Of a DNA stretch of 64,000 nucleotides, positions 60,294-64,000 are shown in pieces. The notes below the pieces were generated by a model. The model ran no database searches, was not told the origin of the DNA, and saw only the letters and a list, made by a program, of their open reading frames with translations. The stretch's first letter is position 1; the number at the start of each line of letters is the position of its first letter. The DNA is from an uncultured Bacteroidales bacterium (GTDB lineage Bacteria; Bacteroidota; Bacteroidia; Bacteroidales; P3). A program made the position numbers and the translations under genes. The stretch covers positions 65,915-129,914 of the forward strand of contig CAJUFX010000003.1 in the NCBI GenBank assembly GCA_910586395.1. Direction: 5' to 3'.

Positions 60294-61128
60294 TCCAGGC
60301 ATTTTCTTTCAAAATTTGTTGGGCGGCTTGGTTCTGCATGATGGCGCCGCCCTGTACGGCAAAGTCCCATTGATGCGGATTGGTCAGCCATTGCATGACA
60401 TCCATGTCGATGGTCAGCGTCCGGCGGTTGTCCATGGTCAGGAACAGGGAGAAAGCGTCCGGAAATTCCAAACGCACATAATTCTGATGGAACGCCGTGG
60501 CCACGCCATCGGTCCAGGTCTGGCCGATGCCCGTATGCAGGCCGTAGGGCATAAACGCCGCGCCTTCCTCCGAAAGCCATTTGCCGTTGATTTGCATGTA
60601 GTGGTAGCCGCCGCCCAAGGCTTCCGGCCAAAACATCAGGCTTTCGGGCGGATTGGGAAAACGATGCGATACATTGTCGGCTTCGTCCAAGCCGTAGGTA
60701 AAGCCGATGCCGACATAATGGCCGGTCGGCACGTCCTCTATGGTCCATTGCCGCGTGCCGGCCAACGCGAAATCGACGAAATGGCAACCGTTGCCGTCGG
60801 TCGCCGTCAAGGCGACGCGTTCTCCATTTTCCTCAATCAGATAGACTTTGGAGATAAAATAGCGGATTTCCTCTATCGTGACGCTTTGTCCGGACGGCAC
60901 GGAATCTTCGGTCGGCATCGCGAACAACCGCGTCCCGTCCAGGGTTTCTATTTTCGTGCCGTTGTAACTGAACGAGAACGCGAGTTCGAGGTCGCCGTAC
61001 CATTCTTTTTTGCGGCAGGAAGTCAGCAGGCAGGCCGCGGCCAACAATACGGCCGTCAGACGAAATAGGGGGCCTGCGGAGCCGGGTTGGCGGTGCGCGG
61101 CGGGACGGGAAAAAAGGAATGTTGGCAT
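60274..61128 (-). CDS. MbnP-like lipoprotein, likely copper-binding
   Basis: The 284-residue protein has a lipobox (LLTSC, Cys38) and an MbnP-type domain: IRYFISKVYLIEENG, CHFVDFALAG, YVGIGFTYGLDE, MFWPEALGGGYHYMQINGKW and the closing MQWLTNPHQWDF. In MbnP a Trp is turned into kynurenine by MbnH to create a metal site. Several conserved Trp and His residues here could play that role. It lies 22 bases after apt and is coupled to the di-haem gene. Confidence 0.82.
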   Translation of the reverse strand: MPTFLFSRPAAHRQPGSAGPLFRLTAVLLAAACLLTSCRKKEWYGDLELAFSFSYNGTKIETLDGTRLFAMPTEDSVPSGQSVTIEEIRYFISKVYLIEENGERVALTATDGNGCHFVDFALAGTRQWTIEDVPTGHYVGIGFTYGLDEADNVSHRFPNPPESLMFWPEALGGGYHYMQINGKWLSEEGAAFMPYGLHTGIGQTWTDGVATAFHQNYVRLEFPDAFSLFLTMDNRRTLTIDMDVMQWLTNPHQWDFAVQGGAIMQNQAAQQILKENAWNVFSIH

Positions 61129-61150
61129 ATAAGGCGCGGAGCTTTACCGG

Positions 61151-61699
61151 TTAAAAAGTAAGCAGGGCATGCGTTTCGTATTCGGCCGGAATCCGCGCGC
61201 GTCCGCCGAGTTCCGCCAATTCCACCAGATAGCAGGCCGCTATCTCGCTTACGCCGGTACTCTTAATGAGGTCGAGCGCGGCCAAGGTCGTGCCGCCCGT
61301 GGCCAGCAGATCGTCGTGCAGCAATACTTTATCGTCCGGCTTAAGGGCGTCCACGTGCATTTCGATGACGTCCGCCCCGTATTCCAGTTGATAGGTTTTG
61401 CTGATTTTGACGGCCGGCAGCTTGCCTTTCTTGCGGATGGGGACGAAGCCCGCGCCGAGCCGGCAAGCCAAAATCCCGCCGAGGATAAACCCGCGCGATT
61501 CTATGCCGACCACTTTCGTGAACCCTCGGTCTTTAAAGCGTTCGTACAGCAAGTCGGCCGCCAGGCGCATGGCTTCGGCGTTTTTCAGCAAGGTCGTGAT
61601 GTCCCAGTAAAGGATACCTTTCTTGGGAAAGTCGGGAATGCCCCGGACCTGTTTTCTCAAAAAGGCCAGCGTTTCGGCCCGTTCAGTTTCCGTAATCAT
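61151..61699 (-). CDS. apt: Adenine phosphoribosyltransferase
   Basis: The 182-residue enzyme salvages adenine to AMP with PRPP. It has GIPDFPKKGILYWDITTLL, GIESRGFILGGILA, PIRKKGKLP, EYGADVIEMHVDAL and the PRPP motif VLLHDDLLATGGTTLAA. MITETER at 61699 is the chosen start; an ATG at 61711 is possible. It probably shares a transcript with leuS upstream and the MbnP-like gene downstream. Confidence 0.96.
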   Translation of the reverse strand: MITETERAETLAFLRKQVRGIPDFPKKGILYWDITTLLKNAEAMRLAADLLYERFKDRGFTKVVGIESRGFILGGILACRLGAGFVPIRKKGKLPAVKISKTYQLEYGADVIEMHVDALKPDDKVLLHDDLLATGGTTLAALDLIKSTGVSEIAACYLVELAELGGRARIPAEYETHALLTF

Positions 61700-61753
61700 G
61701 TTGCGCCGCATTTAAGCGATGGTGATTGAATGGTTGGTTGTAGCGGTTTAGGC

Positions 61754-64000
61754 TCAGGCGATGACGATATTGACGATGCGCTTCGGTACGACGATGACCT
61801 TTTTGACGGTCTTGCCCTCCGTCCATTTGGCCGTCTGTGCGTCCGCCAAAACGGCCTTTTCAATCTCGGCGGGCGCGGCGTCGGCCGGAAAACTCAGGCT
61901 GAAGCGCGTCTTGCCGTTGAACGACACCGGATAATTGACGTTGGCTTCCACCGTGTATTTCTCCTCGAAAACGGGGTAGGCCGCGTAACTGATGCTTTCC
62001 GTATGACCCAAGGCCTGCCAGATTTCCTCGCAGATATGCGGGGCGTAGGGCGAAAGCAGGATGGTGAACGGTTCGAGGATGCAGCGTTTGCGGCATTTGA
62101 GGTCAGCGAACTGATTGACCGTGATCATGAAACGGCTCACGGCCGTATTGAACGAGAAACGTCCGGTGTCTTCGTCTATATGGCGGATGGCCAAGTGCAA
62201 GGCTTTGAGTTCTTCCGGTGTGGCCGGGCTTTCGTCTATCGGGCGGCCGTCTTCCGGAAAGACGAGTTTCCAGAATTTCTTCAGGAAACGGAAAACGCCT
62301 TCTATGCCTTGCGTGTCCCAGGGCTTGGATTGCTCGATGGGGCCGAGGAACATTTCGTACATGCGCAGCGTGTCCGCGCCGTAGCGTTCCACGATTTCGT
62401 CCGGGTTCTGCACGTTGTACATCGATTTCGACATCTTCTCGATTTCGCTGCCGCAGATATAACGGCCGTCTTCCGTAATGAATTCGGCTTCTTTCCAATG
62501 CGGCATCCAGGCTTTGAAACCCGTCCTATCGAGCACGTCATTGTCCACGAGGTGGATGTCGGCGTGCACGGGGTCGGTGAACCGCTCGCGCTGCGGAATG
62601 TTTTTGGAAACGAAAACGAGCCGTTTGCCCTCGGCCACGTCTTCGGCCGAAACGCCTTCCAAGCCCGGATACGCCGGGTTTTCGGCCAAAAACGCTTGGT
62701 AGGCCGCATAGTTGAGCCGATAGACGAAACTGCTGCGGCCTTGAATCATACCTTGGTTGATGAGTTTCCGATACGGCTCTTCGGTATTGACCATGCCGAG
62801 GTCGAACAGGAATTTATGCCAGAAACGCGAATATATGAGGTGACCCGAGGCGTGTTCGGCACCGCCGATGTACAGATCCACGGGGCCCCAGTAGTTCACG
62901 GCTTCGCGCGAAACCAACGCTTGGTCGTTGTGCGGATCCATATAACGCAGGAAATAGGCGCTGGAACCGGCGAATCCGGGCATCGTATTGGTCTCCAGCG
63001 GATAACCGTCTTTATTGACCCAATTCTTGGCGCGGGCCAAAGGCGGTTCGCCGGCTTCGGTCGGCAGGTAACGATCGACTTCGGGCAACGTGAGCGGCAG
63101 TTCCGCATCCTCCAGCGGATAAGGCATGCCGTCCTTGTAATAGATGGGGAAGGGTTCGCCCCAATAGCGCTGCCGGCTGAAAATGGCGTCGCGCAGGCGG
63201 TAGAGCGTCTTGGCCGTGCCGAGCCCGCGTTTTTCGATTTCCCGCACCATGACGGCGATGGCTTCCTTGACGCGCAGGCCGTTGAGGAAATCGGAATGGA
63301 GCAGTACGCCGTCTTTGGTCTCGTAGGCCTCCTGGCTGATGTCGCCGCCCTCTACCACGGCCGTGATCGGCAAATCGAAGCGCTTGGCAAAGCGGTAGTC
63401 GCGCGCGTCGTGCGCCGGCACGGCCATGATGGCGCCCGTGCCGTAACCGGCCAATACGTAATCCGAAACCCAGATGGGAATCGGCGCCCCCGTAAACGGA
63501 TGAACCGCGTAGGCTCCCGTGAATACGCCGCTGACGCGGTTGACATCGGCCTGGCGTTCGCGTTCGGTTCGGTGCTTGACTTCGTCCAAATAGGCCTCTA
63601 CGGCCGCTTTCTGCGCCGGGCTTGTCAGCGCGGCGATCCGTTCGTGTTCGGGACAGAGCACCATGAAGCTGACGCCAAAGAGCGTGTCGGGCCGCGTCGT
63701 GAAGATGTCGAGCTTGTCCGTACGGTCTTGGAGTGCGAACGAGAGCGTCGCGCCGTGGCTCTTGCCGATCCAGTTGCGCTGCATCTCTTTGAGCGCGTCG
63801 CTCCATTGCAGATCCGTCAGGCCGTCGAGCAACCGGTCGGCATAGGCGGTGATGCGTAGTTGCCACTGCTTCATCAGTTTGCGTTCAACCGGGTACCCGC
63901 CGCGCTGGGAAAGGCCGTTCACGACCTCGTCGTTGGCGAGCACCGTGCCCAATTGCGGACACCAATTGACCATCGTGTCGGAAAGATAGGCCAGCCGGTA
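61754..64000 (-). CDS. leuS: Leucyl-tRNA synthetase (N-terminus beyond window)
   Basis: The frame stays open to the window edge ([21 protein letters not shown]), so the start and the HIGH-type motif lie outside. The visible 748 residues include the CP1 editing domain ([19 protein letters not shown]), [11 protein letters not shown], the leucine-specific region, [14 protein letters not shown], the KMSKS loop (EKMSKSMYN) and the C-terminal anticodon-binding domain ending KRIVNIVIA. The enzyme charges tRNA-Leu and edits mischarged products. Confidence 0.96.
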   Translation of the reverse strand, partial: YRLAYLSDTMVNWCPQLGTVLANDEVVNGLSQRGGYPVERKLMKQWQLRITAYADRLLDGLTDLQWSDALKEMQRNWIGKSHGATLSFALQDRTDKLDIFTTRPDTLFGVSFMVLCPEHERIAALTSPAQKAAVEAYLDEVKHRTERERQADVNRVSGVFTGAYAVHPFTGAPIPIWVSDYVLAGYGTGAIMAVPAHDARDYRFAKRFDLPITAVVEGGDISQEAYETKDGVLLHSDFLNGLRVKEAIAVMVREIEKRGLGTAKTLYRLRDAIFSRQRYWGEPFPIYYKDGMPYPLEDAELPLTLPEVDRYLPTEAGEPPLARAKNWVNKDGYPLETNTMPGFAGSSAYFLRYMDPHNDQALVSREAVNYWGPVDLYIGGAEHASGHLIYSRFWHKFLFDLGMVNTEEPYRKLINQGMIQGRSSFVYRLNYAAYQAFLAENPAYPGLEGVSAEDVAEGKRLVFVSKNIPQRERFTDPVHADIHLVDNDVLDRTGFKAWMPHWKEAEFITEDGRYICGSEIEKMSKSMYNVQNPDEIVERYGADTLRMYEMFLGPIEQSKPWDTQGIEGVFRFLKKFWKLVFPEDGRPIDESPATPEELKALHLAIRHIDEDTGRFSFNTAVSRFMITVNQFADLKCRKRCILEPFTILLSPYAPHICEEIWQALGHTESISYAAYPVFEEKYTVEANVNYPVSFNGKTRFSLSFPADAAPAEIEKAVLADAQTAKWTEGKTVKKVIVVPKRIVNIVIA

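Noticed and set aside
61730-63859. A 709-codon open frame on the plus strand
   Set aside because: It is antisense to leuS, whose motifs are intact, and has a mirror composition rich in Val/Arg/Phe/Gly.

Overview
The window is chromosomal DNA of a fairly GC-rich member of the Bacteroidota, most likely order Bacteroidales. Several signs agree. Promoters of the Bacteroidota type (TTTG, 19-21 bases, TAnnTTTG) lie before many genes and most genes lack strong Shine-Dalgarno sites. Complex I has a fused nuoCD and no nuoEFG. There is a BtuB/BtuG B12-uptake locus, and one surface protein ends in a type IX secretion (T9SS)-type tail. The genus cannot be read from the sequence; the T9SS-type tail argues for a lineage outside Bacteroides proper.

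Layout. 0-10.8 kb (+): the end of a NapH/NapG-like polyferredoxin, then an operon of heterodisulfide-reductase (Hdr)-like proteins (HdrC, HdrB, minimal HdrA, small HdrC, membrane HdrE-HdrD fusion), running on into phoH, fabG and a VWA protein. 10.8-15.1 kb (-): rseC, a TrmH-type methylase, HU, fmt, ribH and a TPR membrane protein. 15.1-20.7 kb: ubiB, tatD, a serine hydrolase and an esterase, separated by intergenic blocks rich in hairpins. 21.1-26.3 kb: cobalamin riboswitch, btuB, btuG, a surface protein and a small CWC zinc-ribbon protein. 26.4-35.7 kb: LytS/LytTR two-component pair, M28 peptidase, a membrane protein, a remnant of a phosphoethanolamine-transferase-type gene, htpG, lemA, two TPM-domain genes and a low-molecular-weight phosphatase.

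35.7-41.0 kb is an AT-richer accessory stretch: a RelE-type toxin-antitoxin pair, an HxlR regulator divergent from a cupin, a probable mobile-element protein, about 0.9 kb of non-coding repeats and a DUF234-type ATPase. 41.0-52.3 kb (-) is a rpe-nuoA-B-CD-H-I-J-K-L-M-N operon. 52.5-64 kb holds pyrE, an SRPBCC protein, rlmD, aroK, sodB, a cytidylate-kinase-like protein, an ABC-F ATPase, an MbnH/MbnP-like pair, apt and most of leuS.

How it fits together. Two redox modules dominate: the Hdr-like operon and a complex I without its NADH-input module. Both probably exchange electrons between soluble low-potential carriers and the quinone pool. The most interesting points are the pared-down HdrA and HdrB, the MbnP/MbnH-like lipoprotein pair, the B12 locus with a T9SS-type tail, and families of short structured intergenic repeats shared between distant gaps. 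No rRNA, tRNA, CRISPR array or intact insertion sequence was seen.
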